Positions 32,928 through 45,849 of a stretch of 64,000 nt of DNA are shown here, in pieces; the stretch's first letter is position 1; each line of letters begins with the position of its first letter. A program made the translations under genes and the position numbers. The notes under the pieces are model-generated. The model searched no databases. It saw nothing but the letters and a program-made list of their open reading frames with translations, and had not been told where the DNA came from. Origin of the DNA: Thysanoteuthis rhombus (lineage: Eukaryota > Mollusca > Cephalopoda > Oegopsida > Thysanoteuthidae). The stretch is from positions 54,042,984 to 54,106,983 of the forward strand of contig OY735206.1 of assembly GCA_963457665.1 (NCBI GenBank). Direction: 5' to 3'.

Positions 32928-33959
32928 GGTTGAAGAGAAAGAAGGAAGGAAATGTTGAAAGAAAGAGTAAGGGGGTGTTGCTCGGTAGACAAGGAAGCCC
33001 CCAAATGATAGGTTCGAAAAACATTTAGCGAGAGGAGGAAAGATAGAAAGAAAGAAACCTACATGGTGTTTGGGTGTGTGTGTATAACAAGATCCTGTAT
33101 TGGAATTTAATTTTCATGTGTGTATCGTGACTAGGTTTTCCCATACGTTTTACGTGTGTAAAGTATACTGCAGAACTGATTAGTACACATATTTTGTTCG
33201 TGAGTGCATCGTGTGTACCTTGGTATAAAAAGTACTAAAATTATTCATGTATTTTTTTTTAACATAAGAACGTTTACCATATCTCATAATTGGATGTGTT
33301 GTAAATAATAAAATAAATTGCTCTCTCATACGTCTAACGAAAAAAAACGTGTAAAAACATTTGAAAAATATATGCACAACAACAATGTATAAGCCGAGAA
33401 AATTGCAATGAAATAGTTGAAAGGAAAAAAATAACTTTATAAACTAAAATGGGCGAAGTCAAACATAATTATGTAAAGTAAAACATATCAATAAGAAGAA
33501 GACACATAGAATCAAATCAAGAAAATTAGATGTGAGACCAAAAAAAACGGAGTAACGTCATTACTGACCGACTGGAAAGAATAAAACGAGAAGAAGAAAA
33601 AATGAGAGGAAAAGAAGCAAATATATAAATTTCGATCGCTAATAAACGCAGAAAGAAAAAATTTGGGATTTTTATGGAGAGAGTGGGGAAAGACAGAAGG
33701 AGGGAAAAAAGGGAAGTTCTTTTTCTCTGAAACTCTCTTTCGTTGTTTTCTTCGTCGTAACAATCCAACATCCACAACAATTCGTCTCGCTTGTTCATAT
33801 CATTCTGCCAAGTTATCTCCCTTGTTTATCGCCTTCACCTTACAACCTTTTCTCCCCCCCCCCTTTTTTTATCTTTGGGTCTGCTACTACAGCTTCTATT
33901 ACGAACGAGACACCCAAGACACGACAACTTTATTTGGGATAGAATGGAACTGAAGAGCA

Positions 33960-34018
33960 ACAATAAAAGAAAGAAAGAAAAAAAAAGAAAGAAAGAAAGA
34001 GAGAACGAAAGAAAGAAC
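33960..34018 (+). repeat. (GAAA)n-rich purine tract
   Basis: AAAGAAAGAAAG units with interruptions. It is followed by a G-run (CGGGGGTGGGGGG at about 34055). Lys/Glu-rich and Phe/Leu-rich frames are artefacts. Confidence 0.85.
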
Positions 34019-34477
34019 GGAAGTGCGCATGCACACTTTTCGAAGCAGCGTTTTCGGGGGTGGGGGGTTGTTTTCGATCCAACCAAGATAGTCATTCACA
34101 TTTGCTATGACGGGACTACTTCCTTTTTACTTCATCATCCCACACAGCTTTACTGAGGTTGCTCGATCATCGTTCACAGTTTTACTGACTGAAAAAGGGA
34201 AAAATATTCTTCTTGGCCAGTGACCAAACGGACTACAATATTTCTTGAATACCACGCGATACATATCCAAACAAGTCCCCAGGGACTCTATAAACGTAAT
34301 TGAACTGTTTGTTTAATGTTTTCGTGACTACAACAATTTATTAGAAAAACCATAGCAACATGTTGGCTGTACGACAATAGCAACAAAATTATCGTGAAAT
34401 AGAAAGCTCGAACTAGACACGTGTTTGTGTGTGTGAGAGAGAGAAGGAAAAATTGTATGGGACGTCTATACATAAAA

Positions 34478-34479
34478 TC

Positions 34480-34547
<68 letters not shown>

Positions 34548-34550
34548 ATG
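34478..34550. repeat. Compound (TA)n(TG)n microsatellite
   Basis: TA repeats with one CA interruption pass into TG repeats. Confidence 0.97.
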
Positions 34551-34770
34551 TATTCATTCAAACATACATTGTTTAAAATAACAGGCAAACTCTATTTAAT
34601 TTTTTGGTTAATTCTTCCAGTAGCATAGTTTATATTACCTACAATTATTTTCATCGAAGTTATCTTATATATATATGAAATATCACTAAATAGACAAGTT
34701 GTGTCCGACAGAATGAGATAATCATAAAGACATTTTAGTAGGAACTTGATTTTGATCAGCACTAATATCA

Positions 34771-34914
<144 letters not shown>

Positions 34915-35217
34915 CTTTATGAATGTTCGCTTAACGCCATCTCGCTTTTAAGAAACACCTCAACCTCCCTTGGCTTTGAACTGCGTCTGTGATCTTCTGT
35001 GCTATATCTCGATTTTGCGCACCGGGTCGAATGATGTGTGTTATTACAGCTCGTAAGGTTTTTAACAAGCTTAGTGTAAAACTGGCAGGCATAGGAGAAG
35101 GTTATTTTGGGGGTCTTGAAACGCTTGAAATGTTTCCCATATGAATTAAAGATAATTGTTTCTTTGCTTTACACTATTTCAGCTTACAATAGGTTTCATG
35201 GGAACACTCTGCTTTAG

Positions 35218-35218
35218 A

Positions 35219-35273
<55 letters not shown>
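35218..35273. repeat. (TA)n microsatellite
   Basis: About 27 TA units. Confidence 0.99.
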
Positions 35274-35274
<1 letters not shown>

Positions 35275-35924
35275 CCAAGTCTTTATTTTTGTAAATTCTT
35301 ACTGTTAAGGTCCATGAATCTACATCAAACGAAGTTAGAACTAATCGCTGATTTGCACAGAAATAGATTAGATCCGTGCAATTAATATAATTTTCAAATA
35401 TTGAAAGATATGAAGCTGCTAATTAACAGCAATCAATTTTTATTTCTTTTAGGATGTATTAATGACTTCTATCACTCCCTTGCACACACACACATACACT
35501 ATTGAACGTATCCAAATATTTATTTACATACCAGTTAGCCGATTAACAGGATGGTAATTGAACAATTTTAAAGTGTCCCTGTATTTGGTAAACTCATTAT
35601 TTCACATATAGGCTTTCAAATATTTCACATATTGACTCTCGCATATTTTACATGTTGGCTTCAACATATTGGCTTTCCTGAATAGAATTATAGAATGAAA
35701 ATCGATCTTTCTGAAAATAATCTCGGATTCATCCCTCGAGTGATCAATATCAAATCTATTATTCGATACAAAGCGGATATTAACCAATAATCAAACATTT
35801 AAACTCTGATCCGATGCATATGACAAAATACTGGAGGTTGTGTGTCTATGTACCTATAGATACAAGTGTATACTTCGGTGTTGTGATAAATATTTGTCAT
35901 GTTTACAAATTTATATAAATAAAC

Positions 35925-36007
35925 ACACACACATACATATATATATATATTAATTTATATATATACATTTATATATGTACTAAATACACACACATGCACG
36001 AATATAT

Positions 36008-36072
<65 letters not shown>

Positions 36073-36155
36073 ATGTATACTAATAAGAATATTCTGAGAA
36101 GAATGTACTTGTAAGTAGATCGTGAGAAAGATAGATTGAAAATGCACAATTATAT

Positions 36156-36244
<89 letters not shown>
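35925..36244. repeat. Cluster of (CA)n and (TA)n microsatellites
   Basis: (CA)n at 36010-36050 runs into (TA)n at 36051-36072. After about 80 bp, (CA)n at 36155-36175 runs into (TA)n at 36176-36244. The Cys/Val (CVCV) frames are translations of CA repeats. Confidence 0.97.
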
Positions 36245-36248
<4 letters not shown>

Positions 36249-36249
36249 G

Positions 36250-38240
36250 ATTACGTCTCGATTTTGCTTGTACTGCTTTTAAAAATAGTTGTTGTGTTCA
36301 TGCTCATCTATTTGACTCAAGTTTTCAAACTATAAAAATTCACAAATATACCCATTTAGCCGACTTGTGAGTACGCGCACACGATTGTTTGTGAGTTTGT
36401 TTACGAACATAGATAAATATTCTCACTTATTGTATCAATACTTATATCAGTATATTCAAAAACAACAAAAGATGATAAACTAGTTTTTACTTTCACGCAC
36501 GTCTCTCAAACAGACTAATTCACGTCCATCCAGGAATAACAACATTTTTTTTTCTCCATGTATAGTGTTAGGATCTTGTATGGATTATATTTGTGTGTAT
36601 CCAGATAAGTGTAGAAAAATTTCCATATTTTATTTAAGTGTCGTTCTTCCTTTAGACATTGTTTCTTGAGTCTTTTTTTTTCAGATAATTTTATCATTTG
36701 CAGTATTTCTAATTAAATCTCAGTATCTACTGTTTTGTTTGTTTGTTTTTTGCAATGAAATTACTTGCTTTATACAAAGATTTTGTGAACCTGGATTTGT
36801 TGTATTTTTGTATTTTTGTTTTTAAAAAAATGACATATTTTGCTAACTTTTTTAAAAAGAGGTTAAGGAAGGACTGAATGACGTCACTTTAATTCCAACG
36901 GAAAGTTAACATAGACCCGTGCTTTTTTGAGTTCATTTTTTTTTTCTTTCTTAATTGTCTTTGTTTACAAAAATAAATGAGTATTCTCTTGCTAAACTAG
37001 AGACGAAGGTTTGGCCTCTTCGTTTAAACATGTTCTTTTTTACTTACTTAATATATTACCATTTTCCTCACTACTAAGAAAGGGTATTTCTCTGTTTCCA
37101 TTTCCACTATAAACTACCAGAGACCTACAATAAAGGCACCATTCTAACTTATTTTTTCGAATATACAACAATTTCGCACAGAATTCAGTCCTTCGAATTG
37201 GGTTTAGTTTATTAACGAAGAGGTGTATACTTACAACATATATAAAAATTGAACATCAGCAAAAAAAAAATGAACATTCATGAAGATACACTTGATACAT
37301 TTTTTTCCATTTATCATAATATGTAGTTATTAACTGAAAAAAAATCATGAATATATATGAACACAATGGAAGGATTTTTTTACTTCACTTTCTCTTACTT
37401 ACTTCAAGTTCATAACTTCTTGGTTGTTATTAATGTAAATGTATGTTTATGTCTTACCAATTTTATCTAAGGTTTAATTAGAAAGTGACTAAACTCATTT
37501 TAATAGAGGAGTTCATAGTTACAAATGGTTGGTAGGAGATATTTTCATCTGCGAAATATAAATCATTTCTTTCATTATGTATTCTGAACAAAGAAACGAA
37601 GAAACGGGCAGAAACAGTCACACGGTTCATTATTTAGATAATGTAAATAAGAATGTAAGCACAAAAATAATGTAATATTTATATACATAAACAAATTAGA
37701 TCAATTGTCCGTCTATTGGTAGCTATTTTATTTAGTATTTATTTAGTGTCTGTCTGCTTTACTAAGTATAGTTATCCACGTTCTCGTTGTCTTATTTGTG
37801 TGTATTTAAAGAATAATTTTTTCATTGAGTTTTCTATCTTCTATGACCCTAGCTAAACATTGGGTAACGTAAAGAGTTCGTTCGGTTTTTTAAGATACAT
37901 ATTTCGGCCTACCAAATAGCAAATATTCCCAGTGGTTGTGATAAAAAAACAAAACAATGGTCAACATTTTTTATGCCCCAAATTAAACATTGTTTTGCCT
38001 ATTTTAGTACAAGATAGAGCAAATTTTGGTTATGGATTGCAATTTAGATTATATATAACAATTACTAGCCAAAAATATCAGCTCTGATATCACGTTTCCG
38101 GCAGTCAAAATGTAACCAGTTGTTGCAAAAATCACAGCAAACAGTCACTTCCCGAGTTTTTGCATGAATATTTGGCAAAGGCCATATTATATAAAATGAT
38201 ATAACATAATAGGAATTTAAATAATTATATAGTTATTTGC
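36250..38240. other. AT-rich DNA with no supported element
   Basis: About 2 kb. A weak family G-like block (GTTCATAGTTACAAATGG, GGTAGGAGATATTTTCAT) appears near 37510-37560 in inverted orientation. Nothing else is recognised on either strand. Confidence 0.45.
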
Positions 38241-38241
38241 T

Positions 38242-38245
<4 letters not shown>

Positions 38246-38300
<55 letters not shown>
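38246..38300. repeat. (TA)n microsatellite
   Basis: About 27 TA units. Confidence 0.99.
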
Positions 38301-38303
<3 letters not shown>

Positions 38304-38946
38304 AATACATGAGCTATAATTTGTCTGATTTTGCCGAAATTTCATCAAAGATTTACCCAACGTTTCCCTAAACATGGTAAGAATAAGTCAAATGTGTTTT
38401 CAAGTATAAGATTTTGTTGGTTGTTGTTGGAAATAATTTACCACCAGCGAATTTTTCATTCAACAAGTCCTAACCATGTCGTTCAAGTAAGTTGTTCAAT
38501 TAACGCTGTCCATAATATACATGTCAAATAGGCATCTTCTGTTCAATTGGTTCACATTATCACAAAGCGCATCGTTTTTGATTCATGCAAAGTGACATTA
38601 CACAAGGTTGGGTCCAGCATTTTGCACAGTGTGAGCTCCAAATGGAACCATTTATTTTCACAAATAGATACATAAAACGAAATTAAACGTCAATAACAAG
38701 AAAATAATATGCGATCCGGCTTTTATCACTTGCATTTGAGCCATAACTTATTACTGACAGACGAGTAAAGTATAAAGAAATTAATCCAAGAAATAACCAT
38801 AGAACCAATTGAAAAAATGATACATAATAAGACGGAAGAGGTCTTACTTATATAACATGAGAAACAAAATAATATATTTCTGTTTTCGCGGTCAACTTCA
38901 GATATCTTTGGATCATTTGGGTTTTGATATAGAATTGTTTTATATT

Positions 38947-39162
<216 letters not shown>

Positions 39163-39259
39163 AATTGTGTTTTACCCGAGCATTGATGGAGATTTAGATC
39201 CTTGGCTGGGCCCTTCCCTTCGGATACACGTTTATGGTAATACATGAGGCTTTTCATCC

Positions 39260-40350
39260 AAAATTAATTGCCAAATAAAGAAAGATTCAATTTTACATTT
39301 ATCTTGAACAGTTATATGTAACCCACCGAAAAAAAAACAAGAGAAATAGGAATAAAAATTCTCTAAAAAAAGGTTGATTAAAGTTGAAATGTTAAAAATA
39401 TGTATTTTTAGATTTATGACCACTTTTAACTTCCATTTTAATCTATTAGTCGTTTGTTTTTTTTCAAATAAATTTTTTTAAAAATCAGAAATGTATAAAC
39501 ATCTGATAACGTTAGGTATTCTCATTTCATTTTATTTTCATTTCTTGTTTCCTCGATTGAAAAGCAACAAAACAGCTAACAAAATATATCGCTAATCAAT
39601 TTTAAACATAAATATTATTTAGTTACACTTGTGTGTGAGCTGAAATATTTCAACTTTGATCTTAGGCAAACCTGTAAAATTTTAAGAAATTAACATGACT
39701 GTTGGATCTTTTTTGTTTGCTGATTTTTTCATTAACCACCAAAGGTATATATTTACAGGTTATTCATTTTTTTTTATCTATTGAATACCAACATTGCAAG
39801 TATTGGTTTTCAAGCAAGTTTGTCCCATATGTAAAGTAATTCAATTCTAAATTCTAAAGCTGGTACATTCGTTATCTTTTTTTAAATCAAAATCAGTGTT
39901 ACTGGATTGAAATCAGTTGCTTGCAATATGTACTGTAAACAAGCAGAATTTTTTTTTTTTACTAAAATCAATTTCAGTAAATTGTTTCGAGACTTTCATA
40001 TTTATATGAACTCGGTAGATAAATATATTTCGTACGCAGTTCCAGTCCTGTGTTATGTAAATAATCTTTATTAACAAGTAGCATTTTCCCGAGAAAGGAC
40101 ATTTTTTTATAAATGTATGTATAATTATTTCTTATTGAAATTAGTCGCGGCTTGCTATATGCACTGAAAAAAAAAAGATGAAATTATCTTCCTTGTAACC
40201 AGTCTGAAAAGAATTCTCCTGGGCAATAAAATTACATTTATCAAATGTATGGCATCAGTATGATTCAGCAATAACTGAGATAAAATAGTTCGGTTTGCCT
40301 TGTAACTGAGATAGTTGGAAATTTTCCCCCGCTGCTAGTGGTTGATTGTT
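39260..40350. other. AT-rich DNA with no supported feature
   Basis: About 1.1 kb of A/T-run-rich sequence without recognised repeats or coding frames. Confidence 0.5.
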
Positions 40351-40695
40351 TGACCAGGATAAAAGTGTTGAATATTAAAAAAAAAAAAAAGACATAAAAA
40401 GATTGAACAAGCTCAGCTGCACTAAGGTCAAAATACACTGCTTCATTGAAATCTAGAAGGTAAACTAAACAGAATTTATTCCACCGTACAATATTATTCC
40501 CAAACTACGTGTCTCATTTCAACTCCCTTATTAGTAGTTCTTGTAATAGAACAAGTCGACCTGAGTTTAGAGAATGAATCCGACGTCAGTTTTTGCGTAC
40601 GTAGATTTTATTCAAGCCGTCATGACGTCACTTTTTGGTGAAATCACAGTCATTTTTGTGATGGGAAAAAACTCAATTGTAGGAGTTTGACAATA
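40350..40695. repeat. Dispersed repeat, family D (copy 2)
   Basis: It matches 8555-8920 in the same orientation. Shared blocks are AACAAGCTCAGCTGC, CTTCATTGAAATCTAGAAGG, ACAGAATTTATTCC, CCAAACTACGTGTCTCATTT, CAAGTCGACCTGAGTTTAG, GTCATGACGTCACT and GGAGTTTGACAAT. A further piece (AATAAAGTCAACTCTAGGAG) lies at about 40830-40850. Confidence 0.65.
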
Positions 40696-41329
40696 TTTCG
40701 ATTACAGAAATTCAATGTTTACAAAAAAAAAGCGAAAATGGTTTCACTCTTTCTTTGACCCTCTCTCTCTTATATAATCATGTCTCAAATTCAAAAGTCT
40801 TAAATTCCAATGTCTGATGACTTTGCAATAATAAAGTCAACTCTAGGAGTTCGAAAAAAAAAACTATGTACCTCATGAAATAAGTGATCATGTAGTTATA
40901 TTCATCCAAATGAAATCCAGAGGTTAGCTCACTTTATTGCACATAAAAGAAATGAAAATACTCCCGATATCATAAAAAAAGAAATAGATGATTGTTTAGG
41001 GAAAAAAACTTTTACATTTTTCATTGGCTCACCAACGAAATTATATTGAAGTATTTTGGTAAAAAATAAATGAAAGATACGTGGTAAATATTTCTCTGTA
41101 CTAATACGCTTGTAATTATTCATACAGTTTTAATATTTGAATTATTATGTATTTTAATGTGGAATACGTATTCTTTACGTGAACTGTATGTAGGGATGCT
41201 CATAGTGACATTTTTATTTGATTAATACATAATTGAGTTATTGACAGAGATCAAAATCTAGCATTGATTTTGTTTATGATAATTTCAAGTTCTTAATTCA
41301 TTGCAGTTTTTGAAAAAAGGTGAATGTAT

Positions 41330-42195
41330 TACAATTAACATGAAATATTACTACAAATCCAAGTGAATATATTATTACATATACAGTTATAGAATGAGAA
41401 TTTTGTCATATACATTTAATATGATTTATAGCTATATCATTATAGTTTATATAATAAGCTATGTTATCATAATACAGGTAATACATTACAGCTGTTGCAT
41501 AATATTAATATACAGTTATACTGGATATATTATAGTTAATACATAATACGATATACAGTTATTTTAGATCAAAGGGAGTATAATAAAGTCAATGTACAAT
41601 ATTGATAAACAATTATAGTGAATATATTAATATCAATGTATGTACTTCAAATAAAATTATAGTGAAATGACACAGTTAATACATAATAATGATAATGTAT
41701 ATTCATTGTGAATATATTACAGTTAATAGAAAACATTGATATACTATTATAGTGAATACGTTGCACCTAAAATATCTCAATATACTGTTATAGGGTATAC
41801 ATTACAGCTAATATATGATATCTATATACAGTTATCGATAACATGATATGATTGATATATGTTACTTTAAATAGATATAGTGAATATATTACAGTTGATA
41901 TATAGTATTAATTCATAGTTATAGTTAGTGTAATATATATATACAGTTATAGAAAAGGAATTTTATCACATATATTTTATATAATATATAGTTATTTCAT
42001 TTTATATATTTAGTGTAATAATAATTTATGTCATAATATAGAGTAATAAGGAATATATTACAGTTAATATATATCAATATACTCTTATTGGGAATACATG
42101 TATACAGTTATATAATAAGGATTTTTTAATGTATTTTTACATAAAATATAATTTATTGGAATATTCAGTTATAATGAATATATTACGTTTATAGC
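41330..42195. repeat. Degenerate AT satellite, about 850 bp
   Basis: ATACAGTTATAGTGAATATA, TTACAGTTAATACATAATA and close variants alternate through the whole stretch. I count more than fifteen ACAGTTAT or CAGTTAAT cores at irregular spacing of about 40-70 bp. It is too diverged for a recent array. It ends just before the GAAACGTC element at 42220. Confidence 0.8.
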
Positions 42196-42219
42196 ATTAG
42201 GTATGTGGAACACTGTCAT

Positions 42220-42345
42220 AAGTTCCACTGAGCTTTTTTGGGTGGTTGAACACCTTATAGTTCTTTGTGTTGTCAAAATGACGTTTCGACCATTCCATTC
42301 TACGATCTTCTTCAGATGTACTATCCGAATGTGATGGTGATGAAG
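42220..42345 (-). mobile_element. Penelope-like terminal fragment with hammerhead-like motif (tentative)
   Basis: On the minus strand, 42317-42278 reads CTGAAGA, then GATC, a loop, GGTC, then GAAACGTC. That is the arrangement CUGANGA - stem II - GAAA of a hammerhead ribozyme. GATC/GGTC can pair (one G-T). The next short hairpin GTC/GAC gives a poor stem III, so self-cleavage is doubtful. Hammerhead motifs are known in Penelope-like retroelement repeats. No coding part of such an element is present here. Confidence 0.4.
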
Positions 42346-43202
42346 AGAACTCTCTTTTCACTCCAACGATAGCAACACTTGTAACGTAAGATTCGGATGT
42401 TTTCTTTTCCTTTCTTTTCCAGGTCCAGATTTTCCAAACCCTATCTCTGTTATAAGATATTAACTTAAAGGAAGAAATCTGGTATAAAAGAATTGCTGTT
42501 TAGTAAGTCAAAGTCAAGGCTTGTTTTGTTCACTTGACGTTCAAAAAGAAAGAGTAAAGGCGACTGCCTGATATATATCTATTTTTTAAATTAGAAAAAT
42601 CTAAAGGATATTTGTCATTAAATGTAACTTCGATACATTTATTCGTAACTAGAGAAAATTACATTTCTCCCATGATATCAGTTAGATACTCACATGGATA
42701 TTCAGACATAAGGCCTAGGTCTTTGGAAATAATTTTGAAAAATTGCTTTAAGCTTAATATTTCCTCAATAAACAAGTGCTTATCCAAAAGGATTGTGTTA
42801 CAAATTTTTTTAAGGTATCTTCTCTTATATAAAGGCTTTCAAGTCAGAACACTGACGTGTAAACATGGGTTTTTATTTGTACGTTACTATGTAAAAATAA
42901 AAGCCCACGTTAGTAAACGTACGGATTAAATGATTCAAAAACACATACCCAAGCATGCACACACACACGCACAGATCCATATGGTATATGTGCGCATGTG
43001 TGCATATAAGAATACACACGCATACACACAAGTGTATATATTTTGCATATTCGTATTTGTTAGATATGTTTACTATGATTCGATCGGTTCTTCTAATATT
43101 AGAACTGTAGAACAAGTTTCTATATTTCAGCTATTCTTGTGATCTCTCATTCAAAAAAAATATTTTTCAAGTTTCATGTTGACTATATTTGATGAAACAT
43201 GT

Positions 43203-43204
<2 letters not shown>

Positions 43205-43245
<41 letters not shown>

Positions 43246-43256
43246 CATTATTATTA

Positions 43257-43303
<47 letters not shown>

Positions 43304-43304
43304 G
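43205..43304 (+). repeat. (ATT)n microsatellite
   Basis: About 32 ATT units with ATC and GTT interruptions, followed by GAAGAAGAAG. Confidence 0.98.
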
Positions 43305-43537
43305 AAGAAGAAGAAAAGCAAGACTGTTCTTATGATTTTTTTAATGAAATCTTTTCTGTAATCTTCATAACTTCGTCGGTCATTAAATGAAATAAAAGTA
43401 TTTCTAAACCAAAAGTAGATTCAAATTTCATAATTTCATAAGAAAATCATAAAACCGTCTTGGTTTTTTTTTTTTTTTTTCTCTCTCTCTCTAAAATATT
43501 TACAAGCAAGGCGTTATCGATCAATACTCATACAAAG

Positions 43538-43605
43538 TTTCTGTTATTAGATCTGGTCCTCTGGTCTGAATTGGGTGACATGTCTAATTTCATAGATAAT
43601 TTTAT
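43538..43605 (-). mobile_element. LINE C-terminal fragment, family L2F, copy 5 (short)
   Basis: TTAGATCTGGTCCTCTGGTC, TGAATTGGGTGACATGTCTA and ATTTCATAGATAATTTTA align with 50900-50965 (GACTAGATCTTGCCGTCTGA, ATTGAGTCGTCTATTTGA, CCCAGAGAATTTTA). Only about 70 bp remains. Confidence 0.45.
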
Positions 43606-44149
43606 GTTTTTTCTTCCTATTCGAACAACATTGGTTTGTATGGCCAAATCCTAGTCATTTGCACAGTTCCTTAATTTATCATCTTTCCTTTCCAGTAGTA
43701 TCTATGAACATATACGTATATATACACATATATCATACACACGCGCCCATACTTATGTATATAAATGCACAGATACACACACACATGTATTTATACATGC
43801 ATTAGCATCTGCATATTATATGCATACACCATCTTCGAGAAACATGAACTTGTCTCTTAAATATGTAGAATTTGCTGAATATCGTTATTATCATAAATTG
43901 CTTATGCATATATGATGTCTACCGTTTATTTACAGAGAGATGTGTGATGGTGTGAATTCCAAGTTTTGATTATTATCAATGGATTTTGATATTGATTAAA
44001 AAGTCGATTCCTTACACAGCTCAGCTGAGGTATTGAAACAATTGTTCTAAGTCTAAGATAAGTTTTACAAGTTAGCCTTTTCAATGATGTATCTATATAT
44101 TTATGACAAAGTAGAATACACATAACTATTAAAATTTACTTTAACAGTG

Positions 44150-44295
44150 AGATTTTCTTGATTCGCTAGTCATAACACTGGATACTCGGTGGAGGGATCA
44201 ACATTTTAGCGATAAAAATACCTCCTACCAACCATTTCATACTATGGAACCTTCAACTGGAACAAATTTATCATTATTTTTCTCAGCAAGAAGTT
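44150..44295 (+). repeat. SINE-like repeat, family G (copy)
   Basis: GAGATTTTCTTGATTCGCTA, GTCATAACACTGGATACTCG, GCGATAAAAATACCTCCTAC, CAACCATTTCATACTATGGA and CCTTCAACTGGAACAAATTT give the full family G order. Confidence 0.65.
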
Positions 44296-44469
44296 ACATG
44301 GAAAAACAAATGTATCCGTGGATCTTTTTTTTTTTTCACGGGTATTATAACTTGTAGCAAAATAATAGAGAAATATTTTATAGATGAATTCAACATGTAA
44401 TATATACAGAATAATAAATAAATAGATAGATATTAGATATTAAATATGTCCTGTCTTTTTAATCAGTAT

Positions 44470-44626
44470 CAGTTACAGAAGAGTTATACAGCTGATCTTA
44501 CGGTTAACAGCATAGAAAATTGAATAGGGGAACCGAGTTCAAATCCCAGCTAAGGTAGTTTGTGTTCGTTCGAGAAAGTCATGAATCCACCTCTCTCAGG
44601 GAATCATCCCTGTTGCTTATACCATA
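44470..44626 (+). repeat. tRNA-headed SINE, family A (copy 2)
   Basis: GCTGATCTTACGGTTAACAG (A-box region) and CCGAGTTCAAATCCCAGC (B box at 44535-44549) are spaced as in a tRNA head. The body follows (GTTCGTTCGAGAAAGTCATG, AATCCACCTCTCTCAGGGAA). A LINE L1F tail begins at once, as ATCATTAGCC. The SINE may share or have captured the LINE tail, as many SINEs do to use the LINE's enzyme. Confidence 0.6.
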
Positions 44627-44950
44627 TAAGCATCATTAGCCTTTTAGCATCTATCGTTAGACATACACCAGCCCCAAGATTTGCCCGACCTCTCTAATAT
44701 GGGCGTCGTAGAGCCAATACTTTCTGCACTTGTCTAGTTCGTTACACCATCTTATTTTTTGCCCGCCACAGTTTCTCATATGATCTCTGGGGATCCATGC
44801 TGCGAGTCGTGACGTCCAGCGGCTGTCTGACATCCTTGCAAAGTGGCCAGCCCATTACCATTTGAGTTTTCTAATAGATTCTATATCTCTGACTCTTGTT
44901 TTTTTCTACTTCTCTAATATATTGTGCTATCTTGTGATGTATCCATGATG
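44627..44950 (-). mobile_element. LINE 3' end, family L1F, copy 3
   Basis: The plus strand shows the complement of the family. Blocks are CTATCGTTAGACATACACC, CCCAAGATTTGCCCGACCTC, GGGCGTCGTAGAGCCAATAC, TTTCTGCACTTGTCTAGTTC, ATGATCTCTGGGGATCCATG, GTGACGTCCAGCGGCTGTCT, AAGTGGCCAGCCCATTACCA and ATATATTGTGCTATCTTG. It covers as much as the 19.3-kb copy but has many stops. Confidence 0.87.
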
Positions 44951-45112
44951 ATGACAAATGATGTAACATTCGGATCAAACACAAAATCTCTCCATCTTAC
45001 AGCAAATAAAAAAAACTTCGGACACAATAGTTCAAAAATCCACAAAAATATTTCTTTTTTAACATTAAAATAAAACAAACGAAAAAATAAAATAGTGGTT
45101 GTGGTATTATTA

Positions 45113-45126
45113 TTATAATCATCACC

Positions 45127-45199
<73 letters not shown>

Positions 45200-45202
45200 A
45201 TA
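45113..45202 (+). repeat. (ATT)n(ATC)n microsatellite
   Basis: About 14 ATT units followed by about 12 ATC units, then AATAGCAGCAGC. Confidence 0.98.
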
Positions 45203-45849
45203 GCAGCAGCAAAATTTGGTCAAAATTAGCTTTTAAACCGTTTCTTTGGGCTCAAAAATGGTGAGAAAACTTATAACCAATGCTGTTACCATATAACCAA
45301 GGATAATTTTTTGTGAAGTGTAGGGCACCATAAAGTGACACCTATTGCTCCAGAAAATACCGTGAAAGGCATAAGATGATGCCCCGATGATCCATTATGT
45401 CATTGGGTAATTTCATTTTGATTTTAAAGGGTAGATAAAATTTATAATTGATGATGCTATTACTTGAAAATTACAATACCGAATGCCTTACAAAGCCGAC
45501 ACAAAATCTCACCTGAAAAAAAAATATATATATATGAAAATCTTTTAGTAACATAATATGTGCAGATTTAGGCGTCTACAGTTTGCGTCTAATTAATTCC
45601 GTTTGATTTGTTTATGTTAAGTAACAGATATTTAGTTTTGGTATCATTATTTTTTTTTCTTTTCGTCGATCTCCAGTTCAAGTCCGGAGTTTACATTAAA
45701 AAAGAAAAAAAAACAAAGAAAAGAAAAATCTTCACCAACTTACCCAAGTCTGGAGTTGACATTGTTTTTCAACCGTAACAATACCAAGAACAATCCTCAC
45801 CAATTGTAGGGGTAGTAAACTCTTCACGCCTGGTCTGTTCCACCACGTT

